From: Baffinella frigidus
Lineage: Eukaryota; Cryptophyceae; Cryptomonadales; Baffinellaceae
NCBI GenBank assembly: GCA_026770585.1
Contig: MU646379.1
Span: forward strand, 11,395-24,597
DNA: 13,203 nucleotides
Reading direction: 5' to 3'
Shown here: positions 6,074-12,526 of the stretch, one piece after another
Layout: every line of letters starts with the position of its first letter
Numbering within the stretch: position 1 is the stretch's first letter
Notes under the pieces: generated by a model
Databases searched by the model: none
The model's input: the letters and a program-made list of their open reading frames with translations, nothing else
Told to the model about the DNA's origin: nothing
Position numbers and translations under genes: made by a program

Positions 6074-6103
6074 GCCCGCCGCGAGAAGTGTTTTCGTGAA
6101 CGC
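6074..6103 (-). pseudogene. Truncated AFTKTLLAAG cassette
   Basis: Acceptor GCAATGCAG and ten codons AFTKTLLAAG remain, then the sequence fuses to CCCCTAACC repeats. Confidence 0.5.
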
Positions 6104-6141
6104 CTGCATTGCGAGAGACCGCTATCAATACCAATACTTGG

Positions 6142-6185
6142 TGTGAAACGGGTATTGATTTGTGAACCGCGCCCCCCGTTTCACA
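6142..6185. repeat. Hairpin with 11-bp perfect arms
   Basis: TGTGAAACGGG (6142-6152) pairs with CCCGTTTCACA (6175-6185). It lies in a 125-bp gap (6104-6230) with no other feature. Confidence 0.75.
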
Positions 6186-6236
6186 AACTCACGAGACGCG
6201 CACGAGCGAAATGGTTGAGGTGGGTTTGGGGTGTAC

Positions 6237-6266
6237 ATCCATCTGCTCCGGGAGAGTGATACGCCA
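6237..6266 (-). pseudogene. Cassette H1, WRITLPEQMD before GTACAC
   Basis: Minus-strand end of the exon family whose complete member is 6579-6647. Shared W, R, I, P, E, Q and D; the upstream part is missing. Confidence 0.45.
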
Positions 6267-6347
6267 TGTTTCGGGATTACGGTTCAGGGTGTAGGGTTTG
6301 GGTTTACGGCTTAGGACGGCTCATGGTTTTGGAGTTGTGGGGGTTAC

Positions 6348-6372
6348 ATCGGTCTGCTCCAGGTGTGGGTAA
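6348..6372 (-). pseudogene. Cassette H2, HLEQTD before GTAACC
   Basis: Short copy of the same exon end with donor GTAACCCCCAC. Confidence 0.4.
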
Positions 6373-6421
6373 GAGGGCAACACCAACACTGTGTGATTTT
6401 TTTCGGGAGTTTGGGGGTTAC

Positions 6422-6456
6422 ATCGGTCTGTTCCGGGACTCGGATGCGCCGCGCGG
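6422..6456 (-). pseudogene. Cassette H3, RRIRVPEQTD before GTAACC
   Basis: Identical to H4 over the last ten codons apart from W to R, then fused upstream to CCCTAAACC repeats, so acceptor and first half are lost. Confidence 0.5.
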
Positions 6457-6578
6457 TTTAGGGCTTAGGGTTCAGGGTTTCGTAATTAGTGATTAAGGTT
6501 TAGGGGTTATGGTTTAGGCGGAGAAGGCGCAATTGTCCCGCGGATTGGGTACCGTGTTTGGGGGAGTTTGGGGGTTAC

Positions 6579-6647
6579 ATCGGTCTGTTCCGGGACTCGG
6601 ATGCGCCACGCGGTGAGCCACCGCGTGTTTGTCCGCTTCAGGCCCAG
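6579..6647 (-). CDS. Complete exon-like cassette H4, RWLTAWRIRVPEQTD
   Basis: Minus strand AACAGGGCAG acceptor, 23 codons in phase 0 starting LGLKRTNTRWLTAW and ending RIRVPEQTD, then GTAACCCCCAAAC. Four copies of its 3' half occur within 410 bp; codon changes CGC/CGT and GAA/GAG are synonymous. The exon 160 bp upstream on this strand (6812-6850) joins in phase 0 across a TTTTGGG array. Product unknown. Confidence 0.5.
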
Positions 6648-6654
6648 CTGCCCT

Positions 6655-6806
6655 GTTGAGGGTTTGGAGTTTGGGGTTTGGGGTTTGGGGTTTGGGGTTT
6701 GGGGTTCGGGGTTTGGGGTTTTGGGTTTTGGGTTTTGGGTTTTGGGTTTTGGGTTTTGGGTTTTGGGTTTTGGGTTTTGGGTTTTGGGTTTTGGGTTTGG
6801 GGTTTA
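6655..6806 (-). repeat. Heptamer array changing from TTTGGGG to TTTTGGG
   Basis: 6662-6718 is TTTGGGG; 6719-6798 is almost pure TTTTGGG. As read on the minus strand it begins at the GTCACT donor of 6812-6850 and ends at the acceptor of 6579-6647. Confidence 0.95.
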
Positions 6807-6811
6807 GTGAC

Positions 6812-6850
6812 GCGTGCTCCCAGGGAGGTCAGCTCAGACTCGTAACGTGT
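6812..6850 (-). CDS. Exon-like cassette TRYESELTSLGAR
   Basis: Minus strand CTATTCGGTTGGTTGCAG acceptor, thirteen codons, then GTCACTAAACCCC. The acceptor region GAATAGCGAGGGGTTAGGG (plus strand, 6864-6882) recurs at 8770 and, with changes, at 8419, in each case next to a TTAGGG-like array, so the intron 3' end itself is repeated. Confidence 0.4.
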
Positions 6851-6882
6851 CTGCAACCAACCGAATAGCGAGGGGTTAGGGT

Positions 6883-7105
6883 TCAGAGTTTAGGGGTTCA
6901 GGTGCAGGGTGTCAACTCAGTTTCCACAGAAGGGCGAAGTGTCCGCGCATGGTGGGACTCAGTCAACCGTAACAAACATCCGAGACAACACAACGTTGCC
7001 TTTTTGGGATCAACAAGGCCCCCCCCTTCCCCCCGTCCGTCCGTGGTTGCACCTGCGAGCGTGGATTCGCCAACTAGGAAGCACTCTTCACGTGAACGCA
7101 TCTTT
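6883..7105. other. Unassigned stretch
   Basis: Short G-rich heptamer remnant, then unique DNA with a C/T-rich run at 7017-7042. No exon-like cassette found. Confidence 0.4.
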
Positions 7106-7230
7106 ACCTTGCGTTATTTATCATCTTCTTCACCTTGCGTTATCTATCATCTTCTCCACCTTGTGTTATCTATCATCTTCTCCACCTTGCGTTATCTATC
7201 ATCTTCTTTACCTTGCGTTATCTATCATCT
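7106..7230. repeat. 26-bp tandem repeat, 4.8 units
   Basis: Unit ACCTTGCGTTATCTATCATC plus TTCTCC. The period is not a multiple of three, so the repeated ICYHLL-like translations shift frame and are not protein. Confidence 0.95.
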
Positions 7231-7277
7231 GAGGAGAGGGCATCTGGTGTCCTCTCAGGACTTGTGAGATCTCTGTG

Positions 7278-7314
<37 letters not shown>

Positions 7315-7410
7315 GTGGCATCAAGCATGCCCCCCCTCCCTCAGTTCCGTCTTGGTTGGATCTATCATCGGAGGAGAGGGCATCTGGTGTCCTCCCAGGA
7401 CCTGTGAGAC
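7221..7410. repeat. 50-bp direct duplication flanking a (CT)n tract
   Basis: TCTATCATCTGAGGAGAGGG plus CATCTGGTGTCCTC and onward at 7221-7270 recurs at 7361-7410 with four changes. The first copy is the tail of the 26-bp array. Confidence 0.9.
7279..7315. repeat. (CT)n microsatellite
   Basis: Dinucleotide CT run with two TTT interruptions. Confidence 0.95.
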
Positions 7411-7483
7411 GAGCTCGTTGGGTCTCTCTCCCCTAATTCTTAACTCAACAGTTAAGGGGTTGGTTGGATCTGTGAGGCGGGCG

Positions 7484-8068
7484 TCGAAGGATTTCTGAAT
7501 AACCCTTAAGCGTTAAGACCTACGGCCCTACGGTAGGCAACCCGTAGGGGCATAGAGGGGTTCCTACGGATAAGATAACGGAAACTCGGCCCGAAACGGT
7601 CATGTCCGTGCAGGCCCCCATACATCGGTCATCCCAGTGCGAGAGACGGGCGTCAAGGTCAGCAGGTACGTGACCACGCCTGCCCGTGACTGGTACTAAA
7701 TTTAACAACCCCACATTTAGAATAGTCCCCTTTCTAGCCTCGAGTGGCCACCGAGACAGCCGTCGAGAGTGGGACGTCTCAGAGCAAAAGAGACCCGCCG
7801 TTGCTAGGAGTACACCGGTGTGTAACAGTGTTCAGGTGTCAGAGACCACATTCGTGTTATAGGGTGTAGGGTTCATGTTTCAGGGTTGAGAGTTCTGGAG
7901 TAATGGTGGAGACCTGTGAGACGGGCGTTAAGGTCATCCCAGTGCACGGGGCCCATTTTGGGCCGAGTTTCCGTTACCTTATCCGTCGGAACCCCTCTAT
8001 GCCCCTACGGGTTGCCTACCGTAGGGTCGTAGGTCTTAACGCTTACGGGTTATTCAGAAATCCTTCGA
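7484..8068. repeat. Wide-spaced 109-bp inverted repeat
   Basis: Arms 7484-7592 and 7960-8068 are about 95% complementary (TCGAAGGATTTCTGAATAAC at the outer end, AACTCGGCCC at the inner end) and carry CCTACGGTAGGC like the A/B/C element cores. They are separated by 367 bp. Could be one transposon with long TIRs or two copies of one element in opposite orientation. No target duplication is clear. The left arm interrupts a unit (GAGGCGGGCGTCGA ... TCCGTGCAGGCCCCC) that is uninterrupted at 8104-8139. Confidence 0.85.
7593..7959. other. Interior of the wide inverted repeat
   Basis: No exon or open frame I support. It holds GGTCATCCCAGTG twice (7627, 7932) and a short TTCAGGG-like remnant at 7860-7890. 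Confidence 0.5.
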
Positions 8069-8081
8069 AGTCCGCTGTGGG

Positions 8082-8139
8082 GTAAGGGGTTGGTTGTACC
8101 TGTGAGGCGGGCGTCGAGATCATCCCCGTGCAGGCCCCC
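8082..8139. repeat. Dispersed GAGGCGGGCGTCGA unit
   Basis: GGGGTTGGTTGTACCTGTGAGGCGGGCGTCGA here matches 7455-7487; shorter relatives CTGTGAGACGGGCGT sit at 7401 and 7914. Confidence 0.8.
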
Positions 8140-8166
8140 GTACAGCAGCGCGGTCCTCTCACATCT
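8140..8166 (-). pseudogene. Cassette P1, CERTALLY
   Basis: Minus strand GGCAG acceptor then ATGTGAGAGGACCGCGCTG; reads (R)CERTALLYG. See P3. Confidence 0.4.
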
Positions 8167-8169
8167 GCC

Positions 8170-8355
8170 AACCAGAAACCTTTATTAGTACCAGAAACCT
8201 GTATTCGTATCAACCAGAAACCTTTATTAGTACCAACCAGAAACCTTTATCGTACCAACCAGAAACCTTTATCGTACCAACGAGAAACCTTTATTCGCAC
8301 CAACCAGAAACCTTTATTCGTACCAACGAGAAACCTTTATTAGTACCAGAAACCA
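8170..8355. repeat. 22-23-bp tandem repeat, about eight units
   Basis: Unit AACCAGAAACCTTTATTAGT plus ACC, with TTCGT, TCGT and TTCGC variants. Begins and ends next to CERTALLY cassettes P1 and P2. Confidence 0.95.
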
Positions 8356-8374
8356 ACACGCCCGCCACTGCCTC

Positions 8375-8403
8375 CGTACAGCAGCGCAGTCCTCTCACAC
8401 CTA
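8375..8403 (-). pseudogene. Cassette P2, CERTALLY
   Basis: Minus strand CGCGTTGGTAG acceptor then GTGTGAGAGGACTGCGCTG. ACT for ACC is synonymous relative to P1. Preceded by CTATTCGGTTGGTT after a CCCTGAA array. Confidence 0.4.
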
Positions 8404-8424
8404 CCAACGCGAACCAACCGAATA

Positions 8425-8472
8425 GTGAGGGTTCAGGGTTCAGGGTTCAGGGGTTAGGGTTCAGGGTCCAGG
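8425..8472 (-). repeat. TTCAGGG heptamer array
   Basis: Short block of GGGTTCA units between cassettes P2 and P3. Confidence 0.85.
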
Positions 8473-8476
8473 GACA

Positions 8477-8504
8477 GTACAGCAGCACGGTCCTCTCACA
8501 TCTG
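8477..8504 (-). CDS. Exon-like cassette P3, CERTVLLY
   Basis: Minus strand GCGTGAGCAG acceptor then CERTVLLY, followed by CCCTGGACCCTGAACCC repeats. Across the four copies the codons for R (AGA/AGG), C (TGT/TGC), R (AGG/CGG) and T (ACC/ACT) differ only synonymously, and the single replacement is A/V. That pattern argues for coding history on this strand. Donor not certain (GTAC within the LLY codons is possible). Function unknown. Confidence 0.4.
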
Positions 8505-8607
8505 CTCACGCGAACCAACTGAATAATGAAGATGTGTAAATGATAACTTGAACTCATGTACTGTTCGCCCGGTTCTACCGGCTCTTTCCACGGACGGAGT
8601 GAAAAGA

Positions 8608-8632
8608 CAGCAGCGCGGTCCGCTCGCACCTA
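8608..8632 (-). pseudogene. Cassette P4, CERTALL
   Basis: Minus strand GATTAG acceptor then GTGCGAGCGGACCGCGCTG; TGC and CGG are synonymous to the TGT and AGG of the others. Confidence 0.4.
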
Positions 8633-8861
8633 ATCTGAGCTCGTCTCAGAAAAGAATATGTCAAGGGGATTAAGAAGAAACTAAAGAAGATGAGGGAAAC
8701 TGTATAAGGGAGAAAAGGGAAACTGTATACGGGAGATGAGGGAAGTTACTTACCGAGGACCAACAGAATAGCGAGGGGTTAGGGTTCAGGGTTCAGGGGT
8801 TAGGGTTCAGAGTTTAGGGGTTCAGGTGCAGGGTCCAGGGAATCATTTCGCACCTGCGACC
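8633..8861. other. Purine-rich spacer and heptamer remnant
   Basis: 8650-8745 is purine-rich with GGGAAACTGTATA duplicated (8694, 8718). 8770-8840 repeats the GAATAGCGAGGGGTTAGGGTTCAG block of 6864, including the GGTTCAGGTGCAGGGT tail. Confidence 0.7.
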
Positions 8862-9292
8862 CACAGCCTCAGTGGGGGTGCATTCATGCCGGCCTTATTG
8901 GTAGTAATAACGGTCTATCTCCCTCTTATCTTCAGTGTTTTCTTTTCTCAAGAGACGGTTGTTCCTACCGAGCTCCTGTGACCGCAGCGAGAGACCTTTA
9001 GCACTACATGCACCGAATGAGACGGTTATTACTAATGAGACGGTTATTACTACCTTATTACTAGGAGCTTGGCTCCTGTGGCCGCAGCGAGAGACCTTGA
9101 TTACTTCATGGATAGAGAGAGACCTCTTATGCGAGGGACTCCCTCCTATTACTACCAACACGCCCGTCATGCACCCCTGCAAACAAGAGACGTAGAGGAG
9201 AAAACGCTTGCGAGAAGAAAACACTTAAGCGGGAGATAGACCGTTATTACTACTAAGAAGGCCGGCATGAATGCACCCCCACCAAGGCTGTG
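8862..9292. mobile_element. 431-bp foldback element R with about 80-bp inverted ends
   Basis: Arms 8862-8946 and about 9212-9292 (outer CACAGCCT; inner GGTAGTAATAACGGTCTATC) are close to identical apart from small indels. The interior has two copies of CTCCTGTGNCCGCAGCGAGAGACC (8976, 9074) and two of GAGACGGTTATTACTA (9019, 9036). No open frame of note; a non-autonomous element. Confidence 0.85.
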
Positions 9293-9466
9293 TCTGAGCA
9301 TGACACGACAACGAGAACCAAACGAGTCAGGGTGGACGCCCTGTAAACGGTTTAGGGCTTATGGTTTAGGTCTTGTGATGTCAAAATTTTTTGGCACCAT
9401 GAGACCTACACCATACGCCCTGAATCATTTATAGGTCGCCCGCCCTTAGTCGTTGGGGTGGGGGGG
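9293..9466. other. Unassigned spacer
   Basis: Unique DNA with a faint GGTTTAGGGCTTATGGTTTAGG remnant at 9348-9370. Confidence 0.4.
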
Positions 9467-9489
9467 CGCACCCGTCAGCCAGCGTGTTT

Positions 9490-9556
<67 letters not shown>

Positions 9557-9715
9557 TGTGTGTGTGTGTGTGCGTGTGTGTTTGTTTGTGTGTGTGCGTG
9601 CGTGCAGGTTTGTGTGTGTGGATGTGTGTGTGTGTGCGTGTGTGTGTGGAGGTTTGTGTGTGTGGATGTGTGTGTGTGTGGGGGGGGGAGTTGCACACCC
9701 GTCAGCCAGCGCACG
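9467..9715. repeat. Compound (TG)n/(GA)n microsatellite between direct repeats
   Basis: (TG)n 9485-9513, (GA)n 9514-9554, then mixed TG-rich DNA to 9690. ACCCGTCAGCCAGCG flanks it at 9470-9484 and 9697-9711. Confidence 0.95.
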
Positions 9716-9738
9716 GTCGAGCTCCGCAACTGCCACCT

Positions 9739-9818
9739 GAAAGTTGACGACCATCAGTGAAAGTTGACGACCATCAGTGAAAGTTGACGACCATCAGTGA
9801 AAGTTGACGCTCGTCAGG
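9739..9818. repeat. 20-bp tandem repeat, four units
   Basis: Unit GAAAGTTGACGACCATCAGT, three identical copies and a diverged fourth (GCTCGTCAGG). Confidence 0.95.
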
Positions 9819-10209
9819 TTTTCTTGTCCAGCTCTTGGGATTCTGGCTTGCCCGGTGGTCAGTTTTGTTGTGGGTAAATCAATTATAAGGTTCCTAAAGG
9901 TGAGAGTTGATGAATTAGTTTGTTTTCGGATGATGACAAACTGGGGGGTCGCCTGGTACAAGGCCTGCCTGGTTTCGGTCGTGTCCGGGGTCAGATGGCT
10001 GTGGTGAGTGTGCTGTGCACACTTGAGTGTGCTGTGCACACGGAGTTGAGTCACTCGCGGCGGGATACCGTAGGGGGGTGTTATCGACAGCGAATAACCC
10101 TCTAACGAGAGTGGAGGGCCCAGCAGGCGGGGGCTCGTCTTGAGGCTCATAGACGTTTGGATCACTCATCTCCAGGCGTGAGAGTAACACCGAAGAAGAA
10201 GAAGCAAGA
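9819..10209. other. Unassigned stretch
   Basis: No exon cassette recognised. The AT-richer part (9850-9940) resembles neither the elements nor the arrays. GTGTGCTGTGCACAC occurs twice at 10008-10022 and 10027-10041. Frames open on both strands look random in composition. Confidence 0.4.
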
Positions 10210-10217
10210 GAAGTTGA

Positions 10218-10272
10218 GTGTGTTGCGCACACGGAGCAGGTGGAGGCAGGGACGCGACACGGGACGAGATAA
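10218..10272. repeat. Duplicated block led by a palindromic GTGTGTTGCGCACAC
   Basis: GTGTGTTGCGCACACGGAGC and the following AGGTGGAGGCAGGGACGCGA recur at 10560-10618 with few changes, including the CGACACGGGAC tail. Confidence 0.85.
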
Positions 10273-10371
10273 CGGACGAGATACAGTTTCTGTGTCGTGT
10301 CCCTTATTTCGTCCCGTGAGATATCTCGTCCATTATCTCGTCCCGTGAGATAAGGGAAACGACACAGGAAC
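10259..10371. repeat. Inverted and direct GGGACGAGATAA units
   Basis: GGGACGAGATAA occurs direct at 10261 and inverted (TTATCTCGTCCC) at 10333; TTTCTGTGTCGTGTCCCTTA (10287-10306) pairs with 10351-10370 at 18 of 20 positions. More units at 10590-10660. Confidence 0.85.
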
Positions 10372-10375
10372 TATC

Positions 10376-10559
10376 GTGGGCAGGACGGAAACTCCGACAA
10401 GAACCGAGGCAGTAGTAATCTGGCTCGGTGTAAACCCAAGTTGATTGATAGTGCTAGGTGTAAACCCGGAAGGGGTGTTTCTAGGCACGTGAACTGGGGA
10501 GTGAATCAGGAACCACAAAATGATCGGGGACACGACACACCGTTGGATGACTCTGTTGA
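10376..10559. other. Unassigned spacer
   Basis: Unique, with GTGTAAACCC twice (10429, 10460). Nothing else seen. Confidence 0.4.
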
Positions 10560-10667
10560 GTGTTTTGCGCACACGGAGCAGGTGGATTCAGGGACACGAC
10601 ACGGGACACGATAAGGGACGAGATAAGGGACACGACCCACGGGACGAGATAAGGGATACGGCAACAC

Positions 10668-10694
10668 TTTGTTGCGCTCTGACATAATCACTGT
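10668..10694 (-). CDS. Exon-like cassette T1, TVIMSERNK
   Basis: Minus strand TCCTGCAG acceptor, nine codons, then GTGTTG. Differs from T2 and T4 at ACA/ACC, TCA/TCC and AAA/AAG (all synonymous) and ATG/ATT (M/I). Product unknown. Confidence 0.4.
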
Positions 10695-10697
10695 CTG

Positions 10698-10824
10698 CAG
10701 GATTCCGCATGTGCTAGCGTGGGTCGGTTGGGCCCCAATCGCCTTTCCCTGGCTTTAATAGTGGTAGGAACGAAATGGGCCTACATAGGCACGTGGGGAT
10801 CCCCGAGACACATCTCAGAACACA
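10698..10824. other. Unassigned spacer
   Basis: Unique sequence with no supported feature. Confidence 0.4.
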
Positions 10825-10828
10825 CGAA

Positions 10829-10893
10829 GGGATGCATTCACTCTTCCCCATGGGAGTCTCTTTCGATGACTGGATGGCCGTTACAAAACGTTG
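10829..10893. repeat. Recent 60-bp duplication, copy 1
   Basis: ATTCACTCTTCCCCATGGGA and onward to TTACAAAACGT are identical to 11233-11290, and in both cases a T cassette follows within 15-20 bp, so T plus flank moved as one unit. Confidence 0.9.
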
Positions 10894-10906
10894 CACAACG
10901 ACGCAC

Positions 10907-10933
10907 CTTGTTGCGTTCGGAAATAATCACGGT
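10907..10933 (-). CDS. Exon-like cassette T2, TVIISERNK
   Basis: Minus strand CACGCAG acceptor, nine codons TVIISERNK in phase 0, then a GTGCGT donor, the same donor hexamer used at 4738 and 4291. ATT and GAA differ synonymously from T4 (ATC, GAG). Confidence 0.45.
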
Positions 10934-10992
10934 CTGCGTGCTCTTCCAGGATGGTCCTAGGATGTCCTATCCGGCGCGAACGGTGCGTACTT

Positions 10993-11142
10993 CCACCAAC
11001 CCTCACGGCTTGGCAAAATCGACGATTTTCGATTCGGGATTTCAAGGGGGTTGAAGTCGGAATCCGACTTCAACGGCTCCAATTCCCCTTGAAATCGGGA
11101 AATCGAAAATCGTCGATTTGCCCAAGCCGTGAGGGTTGGTGG
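10993..11142. mobile_element. 150-bp near-perfect palindromic element V
   Basis: Arms CCACCAACCCTCACGGCTTG, AAATCGACGATTTTCGATT and GATTTCAAGGGG pair across the whole length, with an inner 25-bp hairpin GTTGAAGTCGGA-A-TCCGACTTCAAC (11050-11074). Divergence between arms is a handful of positions, so it is either young or kept identical. Single copy here; no coding capacity. Confidence 0.9.
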
Positions 11143-11232
11143 TTGGTAACGTGATCACTGTTCACGAGGTTAGGACCTGTTTACAGGCCCTTTACGAGCG
11201 GAATACAGAAGAAGACCAAGGGATGCGAGGCA

Positions 11233-11290
11233 CCATTCACTCTTCCCCATGGGAGTCTCTTTCGATGACTGGATGGCCGTTACAAAACGT
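11233..11290. repeat. Recent 60-bp duplication, copy 2
   Basis: Identical to the block at 10836-10893; the boundary to different sequence is sharp at the left (CACCATTCAC versus GATGCATTCAC). Confidence 0.9.
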
Positions 11291-11302
11291 CGCAGAACGC
11301 GC

Positions 11303-11326
11303 CTTGTTGCGCTCGGAGATAATCAC
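11303..11326 (-). pseudogene. Cassette T3, VIISERNK with altered ends
   Basis: Lacks the CAG-ACC start (reads AAAG then GTGATTATC) and its donor position is GCGCGT rather than GTGCGT. Confidence 0.5.
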
Positions 11327-11456
11327 CTTTCTGATAAAAGGTTCTTTGACTTTTGAAAACCACTGCCTTGAGGGGAAATTGACTTTTGGCGACCCCTTCC
11401 AAGGCTCTGGCGTGGTACGAGCGGAATACATAAGAAGACGAAGGGATAACACGCAC

Positions 11457-11483
11457 CTTGTTGCGCTCGGAGATAATCACGGT
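11457..11483 (-). CDS. Exon-like cassette T4, TVIISERNK
   Basis: Minus strand CCCGCAG acceptor, nine codons, GTGCGT donor. Peptide identical to T2 with two synonymous differences. Confidence 0.45.
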
Positions 11484-11488
11484 CTGCG

Positions 11489-11725
11489 GGCCGTCACACA
11501 CCTGCTTGGAAGGCGGGACTTCAGTACAGTCCACCTACCCTAACACAGGCTACCGTAACACATACTTACCCTCCACACATACTCCTTCGGCCGGCCCCCG
11601 ATTTCCCCCTGCGAGGAAGTATGCCTGAAGGGTGGACACCATAACGCATACCTACCCTTCTCACATACTCAATCAGTCCGGCCTTCGGGCCATCACAAAC
11701 CTGCGTGGGGGGAGGGGCTTCAGTA
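11489..11725. repeat. Two shuffled duplicated blocks
   Basis: GGGCCGTCACACACCTGC...GACTTCAGTA (11489-11526) recurs at 11688-11725; ACCGTAACACATACTTACCC (11552-11594) recurs at 11638-11682. The order of the two blocks is swapped between copies relative to the T4 cassette. Confidence 0.75.
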
Positions 11726-11936
11726 ATGAGGGATCAGGGTTGCAAGATGACTTTATTCAAGATGTGATGACGTCGAACCATACACTGCAGACTGTATTCA
11801 TAAACTTAACACTTTATTCCTTGGTGGGGGGCGGGGGTGTGAGTGATCAGGGATCAGAGTTGAAATGTGTGACCAACTTGCAACTTCGATTTTCACTTTA
11901 CAATCCAACAGAGCTCTGACGAGGCAGGAGGGGCAC
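11726..11936. other. Unassigned stretch
   Basis: GATCAGGGTTGCAAGATG and GATCAGAGTTGAAATGTG (11732, 11849) look like a diverged duplicate. No exon supported. Confidence 0.4.
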
Positions 11937-12002
11937 CATGATGCCGGATGCGAGGAGTTGCGCGAACGACAGCTTGCGAATCGTCGCGACGTCCATCTCA
12001 AC
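11937..12002 (-). pseudogene. Cassette E1, 3' two-thirds of the VLSAxWGAL exon
   Basis: Minus strand reads VEMDVATIRKLSFAQLLASG then IM and a GTGCCCC donor. Upstream it is fused to the end of the F3 block instead of its own VLSAMWGAL start. Confidence 0.5.
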
Positions 12003-12018
12003 TCAAAGTCAACTCTTC

Positions 12019-12084
12019 CTACGCATTTTCCACGCGTTTCTCCCAAAAGTGGCCGTGTCGCAGTACAGATAATAGAAAGCCGCG
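12019..12084 (-). pseudogene. Cassette F3, RGFLLSVLRHGHFW module with stop
   Basis: Minus strand RGFLLSVLRHGHFWEKRVEN, A, TAG. The shared core with exon F1 is GFLL-V-RHG, and with F2 it is SVLR-GHFW-KR--NA-stop. Confidence 0.35.
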
Positions 12085-12143
12085 GGGTGACGAATGGCTG
12101 TTAACCCTCTCCCGCAGTGGCGGTCAGCAATCTCGAGGGGTAC

Positions 12144-12236
12144 CATGATCCCGGATGCGAGGAGTTGCGCGAACGACAGCTTGCGAATCGTCGCGATGTC
12201 CAACTCGATCAGAGCCCCCCACATCGCTGACAGCAC
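12144..12236 (-). CDS. Complete exon-like cassette E2, VLSAMWGALIELD...
   Basis: Minus strand CCGGCAG acceptor, 31 codons in phase 0 (VLSAMWGALIELDIATIRKL followed by SFAQLLASGIM), then GTACCC. Three other copies lie at 11937, 12602-12805 and 13053. Replacements between copies are mostly conservative (I/M, L/V, I/V, A/P). Mildly amphipathic; no domain recognised. Family B and C elements sit in the putative intron just upstream on this strand. Confidence 0.5.
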
Positions 12237-12255
12237 CTGCCGGTGCGTGTGCTTC

Positions 12256-12526
12256 TATCCCTTAAGTTCATAGGCTAACGGCCTGAAAATGGGGTAGTTA
12301 GGCATACGGCATTGCCTAGGACCTCCTACCGTAGGCCGAGGGATCCTAGGACCAAAAAGTCTCGGCCTACGGTAGGAGGTCCTAGGCAATCCTGTAGGCC
12401 TAACTACCCCATTTTCAGGCCGTTACCCTATTTAAGTGACCAGTGGGCGCATACGCCCTACCGTAGGGCCCTCGGACCTGCCCAGGACCTCTCGACCGTC
12501 ACATTTGACGGCCTGGCCACTTAAGG
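12256..12526 (+). mobile_element. Family B element (B4) split by a nested family C element
   Basis: Left end TATCCCTTAAGT (12256-12267) and the body GACCAGTGGGCGCATACGCC to GGCCACTTAAGG (12438-12526) are family B; between them lies C1. TTAAGT is present on both sides of C1 (12262-12267, 12432-12437). The right terminus has lost GGATA. Confidence 0.88.
12268..12431. mobile_element. Family C element (C1), nested in B4
   Basis: 164 bp with inverted ends GGCTAACGGCCTGAAAATGG and its near complement, continuing through GTAGTTAGGC. The centre is a second long hairpin (CCTAGGACCTCCTACCGTAG pairing across a 20-nt loop). The flanking direct repeat TTAAGT (or TTAA) is the probable target duplication; TTAA would suggest piggyBac-type mobilisation. 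Confidence 0.88.

Noticed and set aside
6415-6620. Plus-strand peptide GYIGLFRDSDAPRG repeated in several copies
   Set aside because: First looked like a conserved plus-strand exon, but the minus-strand reading WRIRVPEQTD has better splice edges and keeps synonymous changes, and matches the C-rich-sense rule.
8170-8355. CRISPR-like array
   Set aside because: The 22-23-bp units are head-to-tail with no unique spacers, in a eukaryotic context.
9429-9760. Long frames rich in HTHT, SLSL, VCVC or ERER
   Set aside because: Translations of the TG/GA microsatellite.
9794-10165. 123-codon minus-strand frame
   Set aside because: No family resemblance, ordinary random-like composition, and it begins in a 20-bp tandem repeat.
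11136-11543. 135-codon plus-strand frame, the longest in the window
   Set aside because: It crosses a duplicated block and two T cassettes whose substitutions are synonymous on the minus strand, not on this one.
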